64,000 bases of DNA from Bradyrhizobium sp. 149 (GTDB lineage: Bacteria; Pseudomonadota; Alphaproteobacteria; Rhizobiales; Xanthobacteraceae): contig NZ_JADPKK010000012.1 in the NCBI RefSeq assembly GCF_023073915.1, positions 62,001-126,000 of the forward strand. Direction: 5' to 3'. A program made the position numbers and the translations under genes. This document shows, piece after piece, positions 35,758 through 45,764 of this stretch; positions within the stretch are counted from its first letter, which is position 1; every line of letters begins with the position of its first letter. The notes beneath the pieces were generated by a model. The model saw nothing but the letters and a program-made list of their open reading frames with translations. It was not told the DNA's origin and made no database searches.

Positions 35758-36570
35758 TTGATCAGACATCCGGACATTCGATTCGCTGCCATCATCGCTG
35801 CGCGTAGCGCGCGCGTGGCCAGCGTGATTCTCATCACCGCCGCGATGGTGAGCGCGGCGTCGTTCGCGCAGACCGTTCCCGTGCCGAAGCCCGCGCCGAA
35901 GGGCCGCGATGGCGGTCCGCCCTCGGGAGGACCGTCGATCACCGGCGCGACCCAGACGCCGCCGAACCCGGTGATTCCGGATCCGCGCCGCAACGTGCCG
36001 AGCAGCATTTTCCAGACTTTCGACGCCAACCAGAAGGCCCAAGCCGCCAAGGTCAGCGCCTACCTGTCGTCATTGTCGACGCTGGTCGGGAATTTCGTCC
36101 AGGTCGGTCCCGACGGCAGCAAGACGCAAGGCGATTTCTACATCCAGAAGCCTGGCAAGGTGCGCTTCGAATACGATGCGCCAAGCCCGATCGACATCGT
36201 CGCCGACGGCTCCTCGCTGGTGGTGCGCGACCGCAAGCTCGCGACGCAGGACGTCTATCCGCTGTCGCAGACGCCGCTGCGCTTCCTGCTGTCCGATCGC
36301 ATCGACCTGATGAAGGACACCAACGTCGTCAACGTCTCGGCCGACGACGTCTTCGTCAGCGTCACCATCGAGGAGAAGCAGGCGCTGGTCGGCACCAGCC
36401 GCCTGATGCTGATGTTCGGCGCCAAGGACGGCCAGTTGAAGCAGTGGACCGTCACCGATCCGCAGGGCTACGACACCACGATCGCGGTCTATAATCTGGA
36501 CGCGGGCAAGAAGCTCGATCCCGGCATGTTCAAGATCGACTTCACGAATTACGGCCAGTCGCCGGGTTGA
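35758..36570 (+). CDS. lolA: Outer-membrane lipoprotein carrier protein LolA
   Basis: A 270-residue periplasmic carrier that moves lipoproteins from LolCDE to the outer membrane. A long signal peptide (VASVILITAAMVSAASFAQ) is followed by a Pro-rich stretch (about residues 40-80) and then the LolA beta-barrel: LVGNFVQVGPDGSKTQGDFY, PGKVRFEYDAPSPIDIVADG and DPQGYDTTIAVYNLD. The TTG at 35758 is preferred because AGGA lies seven bases upstream; the open frame runs back to 35659 inside the ftsK tail. ftsK-lolA-xthA is a common alphaproteobacterial order. Confidence 0.9.
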   Translation: MIRHPDIRFAAIIAARSARVASVILITAAMVSAASFAQTVPVPKPAPKGRDGGPPSGGPSITGATQTPPNPVIPDPRRNVPSSIFQTFDANQKAQAAKVSAYLSSLSTLVGNFVQVGPDGSKTQGDFYIQKPGKVRFEYDAPSPIDIVADGSSLVVRDRKLATQDVYPLSQTPLRFLLSDRIDLMKDTNVVNVSADDVFVSVTIEEKQALVGTSRLMLMFGAKDGQLKQWTVTDPQGYDTTIAVYNLDAGKKLDPGMFKIDFTNYGQSPG

Positions 36571-36645
36571 GAACGTTGGTGCCGTACGCGGCAAAGGCGC
36601 GCTTGCGCCGTGCCCATCACCATCTCTCCTCCGCGCGATCGGCAT

Positions 36646-36676
36646 GGTGGGCACGCTTCGCTTTGCCCACCCTACG
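36646..36676. repeat. GGTGGGCACGC / TTTGCCCACC palindrome
   Basis: Arms GGTGGGC and GCCCACC enclose ACGCTTCGCTTT, followed by CTACG. Related in form to the GGTGGGTTAGCG element at 48504-48591. It lies between lolA and xthA. Confidence 0.7.
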
Positions 36677-36730
36677 AGACCTGTGGACACGCATTTGCGT
36701 ACGCCTAATCCATGCTAAGACGCATCTCTC

Positions 36731-37546
36731 ATGCGTTTTTCCCTGACAACCTGGAACATCAATTCGGTGCGGCTGCGCATCGATCTGGTCGCTAAGTTTC
36801 TCAAGAGCGCGCGGCCCGACGTGCTGTGTCTCCAGGAGACCAAGTGCATCGACGACGCCTTTCCCCTGAAGCGCTTCAAGCGACTCGGCTACGAGCACGT
36901 CGCGCTGAACGGGCAGAAAGGCTATCACGGCGTCGCCATCGTCTCGAAAATTCCGTTCGAGTCCAAGGACATCCGCACCTTCTGCGACAAGGTGGATTCA
37001 CGCCACATCTCGGTGTCGTTCGGCGAGACGGCCGGCATCGCAAAGCCGCTGGTGGTGCATAATTTCTACGTGCCGGCCGGCGGCGATATTCCCGATCCCG
37101 CGCTGAACGAGAAATTCGATCACAAGCTCCGCTTCCTCGACGAGATGAAGGCGTGCGAGCCGTTGCACCCGCGCGGCGAGGATCGCCACATCCTGGTCGG
37201 CGATCTCAACGTCGCCCCGCACGAGAACGACGTCTGGTCGCACAAGCAACTTCTGAAAGTGGTTTCGCACACGCCTGTCGAAACCGAGAAGCTGCAAGCC
37301 GCGCTCGCCGCCGGCGAGTGGGTCGACGTCGCGCGCGAGCGCATTCCGATGTCGGAAAAGGTCTATACGTGGTGGAGCTACCGCTCCGCCGACTGGACCG
37401 TCGGCGACCGCGGCCGCAGGCTCGACCACATCTGGGTCTCGCGCGCGCTGAAGGATACGGTCAGCGACTTCAAGATTCTTCGCGATGCGCGCAGCTGGGA
37501 ACGGCCGTCCGATCATGTGCCGGTGACGGTGACGCTCGAGGTGTGA
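36731..37546 (+). CDS. xthA: Exodeoxyribonuclease III
   Basis: A 271-residue AP endonuclease/3'-5' exonuclease for base-excision repair. Motifs are TWNINSVRLRI, CLQETKCIDDAFP (catalytic Glu), FYVPAGGD, VGDLNVAPHENDVW and RRLDHIWVS followed by SDHVPVTVTLE with the catalytic His. The length is normal. The ATG at 36731 begins directly with the first beta strand. Confidence 0.95.
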   Translation: MRFSLTTWNINSVRLRIDLVAKFLKSARPDVLCLQETKCIDDAFPLKRFKRLGYEHVALNGQKGYHGVAIVSKIPFESKDIRTFCDKVDSRHISVSFGETAGIAKPLVVHNFYVPAGGDIPDPALNEKFDHKLRFLDEMKACEPLHPRGEDRHILVGDLNVAPHENDVWSHKQLLKVVSHTPVETEKLQAALAAGEWVDVARERIPMSEKVYTWWSYRSADWTVGDRGRRLDHIWVSRALKDTVSDFKILRDARSWERPSDHVPVTVTLEV

Positions 37547-37582
37547 GCTCGAAAAAGCTTGCGGCTTGGATGGAGCGCAGGC

Positions 37583-38026
37583 CTAAGACGTCAACTTCGC
37601 ACCGGCCATCAGGATATCGCTCGCGATCTGGCTGGAGCGAACCGCGAATTCGTCGCGAAGGCGTACGGCGGCGGCGGGGTCGCTTTCGAGCACGCGCTGA
37701 AACAGACTGCGCGCGATGCGGATGACGGAGGCGTGCTCGATCGCGATCGCGCTCGACGGGCGCTTCATCGGCACCACCAGCGCGAGTTCGCCGATCAGCG
37801 CACCGGGACCTGCGATCATCTCCGCGCCGGCGCCGTCGTCGACCCGGAAGGCACCGCGCTGGACCACGAAGCCGGCATCGGCAACGTCGCCGAGATTGAA
37901 CAAGACGTCGCCGCGGACGAAGTCACGCTGCTCGGAACCGATCGCCAGCATGCGCAACGAAGCGTCTCCCAACAGGCGCAGTGTCGGGACACGCTCGAGA
38001 AGCGCTACATCGTCGTCGATTGACAT
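37583..38026 (-). CDS. Cyclic nucleotide-binding (Crp/cNMP) domain protein without DNA-binding domain
   Basis: A 147-residue protein made of one cNMP-binding beta-roll: LGDASLRMLAIGSEQRDFVRGDVLFNLGD and AGPGALIGELALVVPMKRPSSAIA, the latter being the phosphate-binding cassette with GELALV and the nearby arginine. No helix-turn-helix follows. It lies downstream of the OmpR-type regulator gene with a 57-bp gap. In Brucella an OtpR regulator and a cAMP-dependent kinase regulatory-subunit-like gene (cpk) form such a pair; the similarity in arrangement is from memory. Confidence 0.85.
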   Translation of the reverse strand: MSIDDDVALLERVPTLRLLGDASLRMLAIGSEQRDFVRGDVLFNLGDVADAGFVVQRGAFRVDDGAGAEMIAGPGALIGELALVVPMKRPSSAIAIEHASVIRIARSLFQRVLESDPAAAVRLRDEFAVRSSQIASDILMAGAKLTS

Positions 38027-38083
38027 TCAGGTCCGGGGCTCAAGGGCACGCGATCTAAAACGATTCGCACCCCCCGAAGCGTA

Positions 38084-38770
38084 TCACGGCACCAGCTTGT
38101 AGCCACCGGCTTCGGTGACCAGGATTTCCGGGTTGGCGGCGTCCTTCTCGATCTTCTGGCGAAGGCGGTAGATGTGGGTTTCCAGCGTGTGGGTGGTGAC
38201 GCCGGAATTGTAGCCCCAGACCTCCTGGAGCAGGGTCTCGCGCGAGACCGGCATCTGGCCGGCCCGGTAGAGGAAGCGGAGGATGGCGGTTTCCTTCTCC
38301 GTGAGGCGGACCTTGCGCGCATTGGCGGCGGTCAGCATCTTGGAGCCGGGCCGGAAAGAGTAGGGGCCGACCGAGAACACCGCGTCCTCGCTGGCTTCGT
38401 GCTGCCGGAGCTGGGCGCGGATGCGCGCCAGCAGCACGGCGAATCGGAAGGGCTTTGCGACATAGTCGTTGGCGCCGGATTCCAGACCCAAAATCGTGTC
38501 GGAATCGGTGTCATGCCCTGTGAGCATGATAATCGGAGCCTTGAACCCGCCCTTGCGCAAGGAGCGGACCACTTCGCGGCCGTCCGTGTCAGGCAGGCCA
38601 ACATCCATCAGGACGAGATCAGGAGCATTGGCCTTCGCGGCGCTCGCGCCCTTGGCGCCAGTATCGACGGCGGAGGCTTCAAATTCTTCGTGCAGCGACA
38701 ATTGCTCCACCAACGTATCGCGCAGATCGGTATCGTCATCCACGATCAGGATCTTGCGGGCATTGGCCAT
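38084..38770 (-). CDS. OmpR/PhoB-type response regulator (OtpR/CenR-like)
   Basis: A 228-residue two-component regulator. The receiver has Asp56 as phosphorylation site (LVLMDVGLPD), Thr84 (MLTGHDTDSD) and Lys106 (YVAKPFRF). The C-terminal winged helix reads RKVRLTEKETAILRFLYRAG and THTLETHIYRLRQKIE. No histidine kinase lies nearby, so it is an orphan. The sequence and neighbour fit the OtpR/CenR group, which affects envelope integrity in alphaproteobacteria, but a search is needed to settle this. Confidence 0.9.
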   Translation of the reverse strand: MANARKILIVDDDTDLRDTLVEQLSLHEEFEASAVDTGAKGASAAKANAPDLVLMDVGLPDTDGREVVRSLRKGGFKAPIIMLTGHDTDSDTILGLESGANDYVAKPFRFAVLLARIRAQLRQHEASEDAVFSVGPYSFRPGSKMLTAANARKVRLTEKETAILRFLYRAGQMPVSRETLLQEVWGYNSGVTTHTLETHIYRLRQKIEKDAANPEILVTEAGGYKLVP

Positions 38771-39005
38771 AGGGGGTCATCCTTTTGGGGTCCGGCGCGG
38801 CGCGCATCCATGCTGCACCCAGCCGAGAGGGAAGTTTAGGGGTCGCCGTTATTATTATTGTTCGTGTTGAAGTAGTGGGCTGTTACCGATTCACAAGCCA
38901 GAACCACTCTAACCCAGAATAGCAGGCCGTTTTGATGAATGTCCTGTAATGAATTCGACATCGCACGTTCATATGAAAAACAAAGCTTCGTCAGCTAGTT
39001 ACACC

Positions 39006-39542
39006 ATGAGGCAAAGCGCAAGGCCGCTCTCGGCGATCCGCGTTAAGGCTGCTGCGGGGAATCCATGCCGGGGCTGGCTGACCGCCGGAGCGCTGACGAT
39101 TCCGGTGGCGCTCGGACGCGGTGGCATTCTGGCAAACAAGCGCGAGGGCGATGGCGGCACCCCGAGGGGCAGCTTCCGTCCCAAGCGATTGTGGTGGCGG
39201 GGCGACCGGCACAGCCGGCCGCAGACCTTCTTGCCGGCCCGGATCATCACCGGCGAGGACGCCTGGTGCGAGGATCCCAAGGACCGTCATTACAACCAGG
39301 GAATCCGGCTCGGCGAGGGGCAGGGTGGCGACCGGCTCAAGCGGGCCGACCATCTCTATGACTTCATCGTCGAAATCGACCACAACACGAGGCCGCGGAT
39401 CGCTGGCCGGGGCAGCGCGGTGTTTTTGCATCTGGCCCGCGACAATTTCGGCCCGACCGCAGGCTGCGTCTCGATGACCAAGGCGGCGATGCGACAATTG
39501 CTGCGGCGGCTGGGACCAAGAACAAAAATCATCATCGGGTGA
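39006..39542 (+). CDS. L,D-transpeptidase (YkuD) fold protein
   Basis: A protein of about 178 residues with the YkuD catalytic pattern: the His in GSAVFLHLARDNFGPTAGCVSM and the catalytic Cys in GCVSM. The ILANKREGDGGTPRGSFRP strand is also typical. L,D-transpeptidases cross-link peptidoglycan or attach lipoproteins in the periplasm, but no signal peptide is visible from either possible start (38949 or 39006). It may be exported unconventionally, or the start is wrong. The next gene starts 6 bp downstream. Confidence 0.82.
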   Translation: MRQSARPLSAIRVKAAAGNPCRGWLTAGALTIPVALGRGGILANKREGDGGTPRGSFRPKRLWWRGDRHSRPQTFLPARIITGEDAWCEDPKDRHYNQGIRLGEGQGGDRLKRADHLYDFIVEIDHNTRPRIAGRGSAVFLHLARDNFGPTAGCVSMTKAAMRQLLRRLGPRTKIIIG

Positions 39543-39548
39543 GGACGC

Positions 39549-40322
39549 ATGCTCGACAAGGATCAGATTGCCGCCGCTTCGCAGGTCCTGGTCAGACATT
39601 GGCGCGACGGCACCAAGCTTGACGCGCTGGAGCCAGGGTTGCGGCCACAGAGCCGCACCGAGGGTTACGCCGTGCAGGCTGCGCTCAGCGGGACATTGTT
39701 CGGCTGGAAGATCGCGGCGACGAGCGAGTCCGGACAGAAGCACATCAATGTCGCGGGACCGCTGGCCGGTCGCATCATGAGCGACACCGTGATCGCCGAT
39801 GGCGGCACCGCCTCGATGACGGGCAATGCGATGCGCGTCGGCGAGCCCGAGTTCGCTTTCTGCATGGGGCGCGATCTACCGCCGCGCGCGGCGCCGTACA
39901 CCGTCGACGAGGTGCTCGCGGCCGTCGACACCTTTCATCCCGCGATCGAGATTCCCGATTCGCGCTTTGCCGATTTCGCCAGCGCCGGCGAGGCGCAGCT
40001 GATCGCCGACAATGCCTGCGCGCATCTGTTCGTGCTGGGCGCGGCGACGAGTGCGAACTGGCGCGCCATTGATCTTGTCGAGGAGCGGCCCCAGATCACG
40101 CTGCGCGGCCAGCGCTATCTCGGCCACGGCAAGAACGTGCTCGGTGATCCCCGAATTGCCCTGGTCTGGCTGGCCAACGAGCTGCGTGGCCTCGGCATCA
40201 ATTTGCGGGCAGGGGAGGTGGTGACCACGGGCACGTGTCATCCGCCGCTGCCGATCCAGGCCGGCGATCATTTCGCGGCGGATTTCGGCGTGCTGGGGAG
40301 GGTGTCGGTGGGGTTCAAATAG
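39549..40322 (+). CDS. 2-keto-4-pentenoate hydratase-like protein (FAH superfamily)
   Basis: A 257-residue enzyme of the MhpD/hydratase branch of the fumarylacetoacetate hydrolase superfamily. Conserved parts are GWKIAATSESGQKHINVAGP, EPEFAFCMGRDLP with metal-binding Glu residues, HPAIEIPDSRF and WLANELRGLGINLRAGEVVTTG. It would hydrate 2-hydroxypentadienoate-type acids, but no aromatic meta-cleavage genes adjoin. It lies 6 bp after the YkuD gene, so both may be cotranscribed. Confidence 0.85.
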   Translation: MLDKDQIAAASQVLVRHWRDGTKLDALEPGLRPQSRTEGYAVQAALSGTLFGWKIAATSESGQKHINVAGPLAGRIMSDTVIADGGTASMTGNAMRVGEPEFAFCMGRDLPPRAAPYTVDEVLAAVDTFHPAIEIPDSRFADFASAGEAQLIADNACAHLFVLGAATSANWRAIDLVEERPQITLRGQRYLGHGKNVLGDPRIALVWLANELRGLGINLRAGEVVTTGTCHPPLPIQAGDHFAADFGVLGRVSVGFK

Positions 40323-40356
40323 GCGCTACGCGCTCCCTCATCGTCCCGGCGATCAT

Positions 40357-41046
40357 TCACCGGTGCCCGAAGATCGCACTTCCCACGCGCACATGGGTGG
40401 CGCCGAGCATGATCGCGGTCGCATAATCCGCGCTCATGCCCATCGAGAGCTTCGTCAACCCATTGCGCGCGGCGATCTTGGCGGTGAGCGCGAAATGCGC
40501 CGCCGGCGGCTCATCCACCGGCGGGATGCACATCAACCCCGAGATCGTCAGCCCGTAGCTGTCGCGGCAGCTCGCGATGAAAGCATCGGCCTCGCCGGGA
40601 GCGATGCCGGCCTTCTGCGGCTCCTCACCGATGTTGATCTGGACGAACAATTCCGGGTGCTTGTTCTGGGATTCGATTTCCTTGGCTAACGCCTGGCAAA
40701 TGCTCGGGCGGTCGACCGAATGGATGGCGTCGAACAGCGCGACCGCCTCTTTCGCCTTGTTGGATTGCAGCGGCCCGATCAGATGCAGCGCGATATCGGA
40801 GTAAACAGAAGTTAACGCGGGCCACTTGCCTTTGGCCTCCTGCACGCGATTCTCGCCGAATACGCGCTGTCCGGCGTCGATGACCGGGGTAATAGCGTCC
40901 GCGGCGAAAGTTTTCGAGACCGCGATCAGCGTCACGGAGGCACGCTCGCGCCGCGCATCCTTGCAGGCGCGTGCAATTTCGGCTTCGACCGCGGCGAGCG
41001 CATTTGGTGAATGGCCGGTTACCGGCCCGGCGTTGGCTTCAGTCAT
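40357..41046 (-). CDS. YggS family pyridoxal phosphate homeostasis protein
   Basis: A 229-residue PLP-binding protein with alanine racemase-like barrel fold. The PLP lysine is in VTLIAVSKTFAADAI; other motifs are FGENRVQEAKGKWP, LHLIGPLQSNKAKEAV, QINIGEEPQKAGI and LSMGMSADYATAIMLGATHVRVGSAIFG. The family balances intracellular PLP and has no known catalysis. The length is normal. It is divergent from the diguanylate cyclase gene. Confidence 0.95.
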   Translation of the reverse strand: MTEANAGPVTGHSPNALAAVEAEIARACKDARRERASVTLIAVSKTFAADAITPVIDAGQRVFGENRVQEAKGKWPALTSVYSDIALHLIGPLQSNKAKEAVALFDAIHSVDRPSICQALAKEIESQNKHPELFVQINIGEEPQKAGIAPGEADAFIASCRDSYGLTISGLMCIPPVDEPPAAHFALTAKIAARNGLTKLSMGMSADYATAIMLGATHVRVGSAIFGHR

Positions 41047-41154
41047 GATGTCGCATCGGAGCTGGTTGTTGCGGAGCTAGTTCTAATTTTACCGAGTTCA
41101 AGAAAGAGTTTTTGAAGCCTTCGCTTTACTTTAGCCGCGGGGTGGGCAGCGAAG

Positions 41155-42852
41155 ATGGCAAACGTCAGTTTCAACCGCAAACGAGCGAAACTCAAGCAGG
41201 TTCTCGGAATCCGGGCGCGGCTTGCGTTGCTCGCGGTGATTCTGGTGACGCCTTTGATGCTCGAGCGCATCCGTTCGCTCGAAGACACGCGCGCGCGGCA
41301 GATCGCGCAGGCCACGGCCGAATTCACCACCATTGCAAGACACAGCGCCGATGCACAGCGCGAGGTGATCTCGTCGGTCGAGACAATCCTGAAATCGGAA
41401 GCATTCATCCGCGCCTCCGCGGGCGGCATCAGCAAGAGCTGTGACGTGCTGCGCGCGAGCCTGCCGTCGAATCTCCCCTGGATCCGCACGCTTCTGATCG
41501 CCGGCCAGGACGGACGCATCCAGTGCGCCACCAACAACATGTATGTCGGCCTCGACCTCAGTGACCGGCCGTACTTCCATCAGGCTCAGGAAACCGGCCG
41601 CTTCGTGCTGAGCGACTTCATCCTGTCGCGCCCGGTGCTGTCACCGACCGTGATGGCGGCTTACCCTGTATCCGCCTTCAGCGGGGTAGCGGATGCCGTC
41701 GTGCTCGCCACCGTCAACCTCGACTGGATGTCGAAGGTCATGAACAATCTGGGTGGACGCGCCGGCATCACGGCCGTGCTGGTCGACAGCGCCGGCACCG
41801 TGCTGGCGGCACCAGCCGACCAGCATAGCGCGATCGGTCGTCCGCTCGACAACATGCCCCTGATGTCCGCGATCGCCGACAGGGCGCTGAGATCGGACCA
41901 GGACGAAGGCTCACTCTCTTTCCTTGCAGCCGACGGCTCCCGCCGCGCGGTCAGCTACATCCGCATCGCCGGGACCAATGCTCGCCTGATCGCCAGCATC
42001 GACGAGGACAAGGTGTCAGCGGCCGTGAGTCGCGACATCCGAACCGCCTATCTCCAGCTCGCTTTCGTCGTCGTATTCGTGCTGCTCGGCGCGCTGATCG
42101 CGGCCGAGAAACTGGTGATCAAGCCGATCAGGATGCTCGCCGACATGGCCAAGCGTCTAGGCGAGGGCGATCTGTCGGCGCGCGCCGCGCGCAATCGCCT
42201 GCCGGCCGAATTCGTGCCGCTGGCCCGCGCGTTCAACGCGATGGCCGCGCAGCTCAGCCAGCGCGAACGCGAGCTGATGGCGAGCAATGACCGGCTCACG
42301 GTGATGGCCTCGATCGACATGTTGTCGGGGCTCGCCAACCGCCGCGGCTTCCAGAGCCGCCTCGACTTCGAATGGATGCGCGCGCAGCAATATGGCAGCG
42401 AACTCGCGCTCTTGATGATCGACGTCGACCATTTCAAGCTGTTCAACGATACCTATGGCCATCTCGAAGGCGATTCCTGCTTGACTAGGCTTGGCGAGTC
42501 GCTGTCCGGCATCGCCGCCGACACGATGGGCTTCGCGGCCCGCTATGGCGGCGAGGAATTCTGCCTGTTGCTGCCGAACACCGACGTGGCGCGCGCCGTC
42601 GAAATCGGCGAGCTCGCGCGCGCGGCCGTGCTGAAGCTGTGCCTGCCGCACATCACCTCCGACCACATGATCGTCACCGTGTCGATCGGCGTTGCCGCGA
42701 CCAAGCCAAACGAGAGCCTGCGTCCGGGCGATCTGATCGAAGCCGCCGACGCCGCGCTCTACGCCGCCAAGCACCGCGGCCGCAACAATGTTGTCGAGCA
42801 CGGCATCACCGTGATCGACAACGGCGCGGCGGAAATGATGATGGCGGGTTGA
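41155..42852 (+). CDS. Membrane-bound diguanylate cyclase (sensor-HAMP-GGDEF)
   Basis: A 565-residue protein: membrane helix at about 22-40, a periplasmic double-Cache-like sensor (about 45-290; DLSDRPYFHQAQETGRFVLS is typical), second membrane helix near 300-320 (LQLAFVVVFVLLGALIAAEK), HAMP region to about 370, then a GGDEF domain. The active site is RYGGEEFCLLLP (GGEEF at about 465-469), so c-di-GMP synthesis from two GTP is expected. The RxxD inhibitory site normally just upstream is absent (IAAD at about 456-459). No adjacent phosphodiesterase. Confidence 0.93.
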   Translation: MANVSFNRKRAKLKQVLGIRARLALLAVILVTPLMLERIRSLEDTRARQIAQATAEFTTIARHSADAQREVISSVETILKSEAFIRASAGGISKSCDVLRASLPSNLPWIRTLLIAGQDGRIQCATNNMYVGLDLSDRPYFHQAQETGRFVLSDFILSRPVLSPTVMAAYPVSAFSGVADAVVLATVNLDWMSKVMNNLGGRAGITAVLVDSAGTVLAAPADQHSAIGRPLDNMPLMSAIADRALRSDQDEGSLSFLAADGSRRAVSYIRIAGTNARLIASIDEDKVSAAVSRDIRTAYLQLAFVVVFVLLGALIAAEKLVIKPIRMLADMAKRLGEGDLSARAARNRLPAEFVPLARAFNAMAAQLSQRERELMASNDRLTVMASIDMLSGLANRRGFQSRLDFEWMRAQQYGSELALLMIDVDHFKLFNDTYGHLEGDSCLTRLGESLSGIAADTMGFAARYGGEEFCLLLPNTDVARAVEIGELARAAVLKLCLPHITSDHMIVTVSIGVAATKPNESLRPGDLIEAADAALYAAKHRGRNNVVEHGITVIDNGAAEMMMAG

Positions 42853-42855
42853 GGG

Positions 42856-42984
42856 CTAACCCGCGGCCCCAGCTGCATCGAACTCGCTCTCCGTCACCAC
42901 GCGCCGCTCGGACGTGACGAGCTGAATCCATCGCTCGTCGGGTGCTGTTGGCGGGCGACCTCGCACCAATCCCTTAATCCCCAT
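42856..42984 (-). CDS. Possible small protein of 42 residues
   Basis: A minus-strand frame ending RWIQLVTSERRVVTESEFDA-AGAAG has mixed acidic and basic residues unlike most shadow frames, and lies in the 272-bp gap before leuS. There is no good ribosome-binding site before the ATG at 42982-42984, and I do not recognise the family. It may be chance. Confidence 0.25.
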   Translation of the reverse strand: MGIKGLVRGRPPTAPDERWIQLVTSERRVVTESEFDAAGAAG

Positions 42985-43124
42985 CCGAACAGGCCGCTCC
43001 GTGCTTTTGCGGACCAGCCTTGCGGGGCGATACCGCCAGCGGCAACCCATTGACCGCTTGAGGACTTCTATGGCCTAGTCCGCCGTCTTTAGACGGCCCA
43101 AATCCACGAAAACCCAACGATTCC

Positions 43125-45764
43125 ATGACCTCCGAACGCTACAACGCCCGCGACGCCGAACCGCGCTGGCAAGCCGCCTGGGACCAACAGGCGATCTTCG
43201 TCTCCAAGAACGACGATTCGCGGCCGAAATACTATGTGCTGGAGATGTTCCCCTACCCGTCGGGGCGCATCCATATCGGCCATGTCCGCAATTACACGCT
43301 TGGCGACGTACTGGCCCGCTTCATGCGCGCCAAGGGTTTCAACGTGCTGCACCCGATGGGCTGGGACGCTTTCGGCCTGCCGGCGGAGAACGCCGCGATC
43401 GAGCGCAAGGTCGCGCCGAAGGCCTGGACCTACGACAACATCGCCGCGATGAAGAAGCAGCTCCGTTCGATCGGGCTGTCGCTGGACTGGAGCCGCGAGA
43501 TCGCGACCTGCGATCCCTCCTATTACAAGCACCAGCAGAAGATGTTTCTGGATTTCCTGCGCGAAGGCCTCGCCGAGCGCGAGAAGCGCAAGGTGAACTG
43601 GGACCCCGTCGACATGACCGTGCTCGCCAATGAGCAGGTGATCGACGGGAAAGGCTGGCGTTCGGGTGCCGTTGTCGAACAACGGGAAATGAACCAGTGG
43701 GTCTTCAAGATCACGAAGTACTCGCAGGAGCTGCTGTCGGCACTGGATACGCTGGACCGCTGGCCGGACAAGGTGCGGCTGATGCAGCGCAACTGGATCG
43801 GCCGGTCCGAGGGACTGTTGATCCGCTTCGCGCTCGATGCCAAGACCTTGCCTGAAGGTACGACACCGTCCGGCGAGAGCGAGCTGAAGATTTTTACGAC
43901 GCGTCCCGACACGTTGTTCGGCGCGAAATTCATGGCGATCTCGGCCGATCATCCGCTGGCGCAGGCAGCTGCGGCCAAAAATCCGAGGCTGGCCGCGTTC
44001 ATCGGCGAGATCAAGCGGATGGGCACGGCGCAGGAGATCATCGACACCGCCGAGAAGCAGGGTTTTGACACGGGAATCCGCGCGATCCACCCGTTCGACC
44101 CCTCCTGGAAACTGCCGGTCTACGTCGCCAACTTCGTGCTGATGGAATACGGCACCGGCGCCATCTTCGGCTGTCCCGCACACGACCAGCGCGACCTCGA
44201 CTTCGTCAACAAGTACAATCTCGGCAACACGCCGGTGGTGTGCCCCGAGGGCCAGGATCCGAAGACCTTTGTCATCACCGATACCGCTTATGACGGTGAC
44301 GGCCGCATGATCAATTCGCGCTTCCTCGACGGCATGACCATCGACCAGGCCAAGGACGAGGTGGCGAAGCGTCTCGAGACCGAACTGCGCGGCAACGCGC
44401 CGGTCGGCGAGCGTCAGGTCAATTTCCGCCTGCGCGACTGGGGCATTTCACGCCAGCGCTATTGGGGCTGCCCGATCCCCGTCATCCATTGCCCCAAATG
44501 CGATGTGGTGCCGGTGCCGGATGCCGACCTGCCCGTCGAACTGCCGGATGATGCGACCTTCGACAAGCCGGGCAACGCGCTCGATCATCATCCGACCTGG
44601 AAGCACGTCACCTGCCCGCAATGCGGCGGCAAGGCCCAGCGCGAAACCGACACCATGGACACTTTCGTGGATTCGTCCTGGTACTTCGCGCGTTTTACTG
44701 ATCCCTGGAACGAGAACGCGCCGACGACGCCCGAGGTCGCGAACCGGATGCTGCCGGTCGACCAGTATATCGGCGGCGTCGAGCACGCGATCCTGCATCT
44801 GCTCTACAGCCGCTTCTTCACCCGCGCCATGAAGGCGACTGGACACATCGCGCTGGACGAGCCGTTCGCCGGCATGTTCACGCAGGGCATGGTGGTGCAC
44901 GAGACCTACCAGAAGGCCGACGGCACCTACGTCCAGCCGGTCGAGGTGAAGGTCGAGACCGGCGCCAATGGCCGCCGCGCCACGCTGCTGACGTCAGGCG
45001 AAGACATCCAGATCGGCCCGATCGAGAAGATGTCGAAGTCGAAGAAGAACACGGTCGACCCCGATGATATCATCGAGACCTACGGCGCCGACGTCGCCCG
45101 CTGGTTCATGCTGTCGGACTCTCCGCCCGAGCGCGACGTGATCTGGAGCGACGAGCGCGTCCAGGGCGCCTCGCGGTTCGTGCAGCGGCTGTGGCGGCTG
45201 GTGAACGACTCCATCGAACCCGGCAAGACCGCGCCGGCGGCCCGGCCGGCCAGCTTCGGCCCGGACGCCACCGCCTTGCGCAAGGCCGCCCATGGCGCGC
45301 TGGACAAGGTCACCACCGGGATCGAGCGGCTGCACTTCAACGTCTGCCTCGCCCATATCCGCGAATTCACCAATGCGTTTGCGGAGGTCTTGCAGCGTCC
45401 CGGCCAAGCGGGCCCCGATTTGGCCTGGGCGATCCGGGAGGCCAGCCAAATCCTGGTCCAGCTGTTCTCCCCGATGATGCCGCATCTGGCCGAGGAGTGC
45501 TGGCAGGTTCTCGGCCACAGCGGGCTGGTTTCCGAGGCCAATTGGCCCCAAATCGAACGCGATTTGCTGGTCGAAGACAGTGTGACCCTGGTGGTTCAGG
45601 TCAACGGCAAGAAGCGGGGTGAGGTCACAGTTGCAACAGCGGCCGAGAATCCGGAAATCGAGGCTGCCGTTTTGGCCCTCGATGCGGTAAAACTGGCCCT
45701 GGACGGCAAGCCCGTCCGCAAGGTGATTATCGTCCCCAAGAGGATCGTGAATGTTGTCGGCTAG
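43125..45764 (+). CDS. leuS: Leucyl-tRNA synthetase
   Basis: An 879-residue class I aminoacyl-tRNA synthetase. The HIGH motif is in [15 protein letters not shown] and the KMSKS motif in [15 protein letters not shown]. The CP1 editing domain includes [16 protein letters not shown] and [15 protein letters not shown]. The start is the ATG at 43125 ([16 protein letters not shown]). Its end overlaps lptE by 14 bp, so the two are translationally linked, and holA follows in the same direction. Confidence 0.98.
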   Translation: MTSERYNARDAEPRWQAAWDQQAIFVSKNDDSRPKYYVLEMFPYPSGRIHIGHVRNYTLGDVLARFMRAKGFNVLHPMGWDAFGLPAENAAIERKVAPKAWTYDNIAAMKKQLRSIGLSLDWSREIATCDPSYYKHQQKMFLDFLREGLAEREKRKVNWDPVDMTVLANEQVIDGKGWRSGAVVEQREMNQWVFKITKYSQELLSALDTLDRWPDKVRLMQRNWIGRSEGLLIRFALDAKTLPEGTTPSGESELKIFTTRPDTLFGAKFMAISADHPLAQAAAAKNPRLAAFIGEIKRMGTAQEIIDTAEKQGFDTGIRAIHPFDPSWKLPVYVANFVLMEYGTGAIFGCPAHDQRDLDFVNKYNLGNTPVVCPEGQDPKTFVITDTAYDGDGRMINSRFLDGMTIDQAKDEVAKRLETELRGNAPVGERQVNFRLRDWGISRQRYWGCPIPVIHCPKCDVVPVPDADLPVELPDDATFDKPGNALDHHPTWKHVTCPQCGGKAQRETDTMDTFVDSSWYFARFTDPWNENAPTTPEVANRMLPVDQYIGGVEHAILHLLYSRFFTRAMKATGHIALDEPFAGMFTQGMVVHETYQKADGTYVQPVEVKVETGANGRRATLLTSGEDIQIGPIEKMSKSKKNTVDPDDIIETYGADVARWFMLSDSPPERDVIWSDERVQGASRFVQRLWRLVNDSIEPGKTAPAARPASFGPDATALRKAAHGALDKVTTGIERLHFNVCLAHIREFTNAFAEVLQRPGQAGPDLAWAIREASQILVQLFSPMMPHLAEECWQVLGHSGLVSEANWPQIERDLLVEDSVTLVVQVNGKKRGEVTVATAAENPEIEAAVLALDAVKLALDGKPVRKVIIVPKRIVNVVG

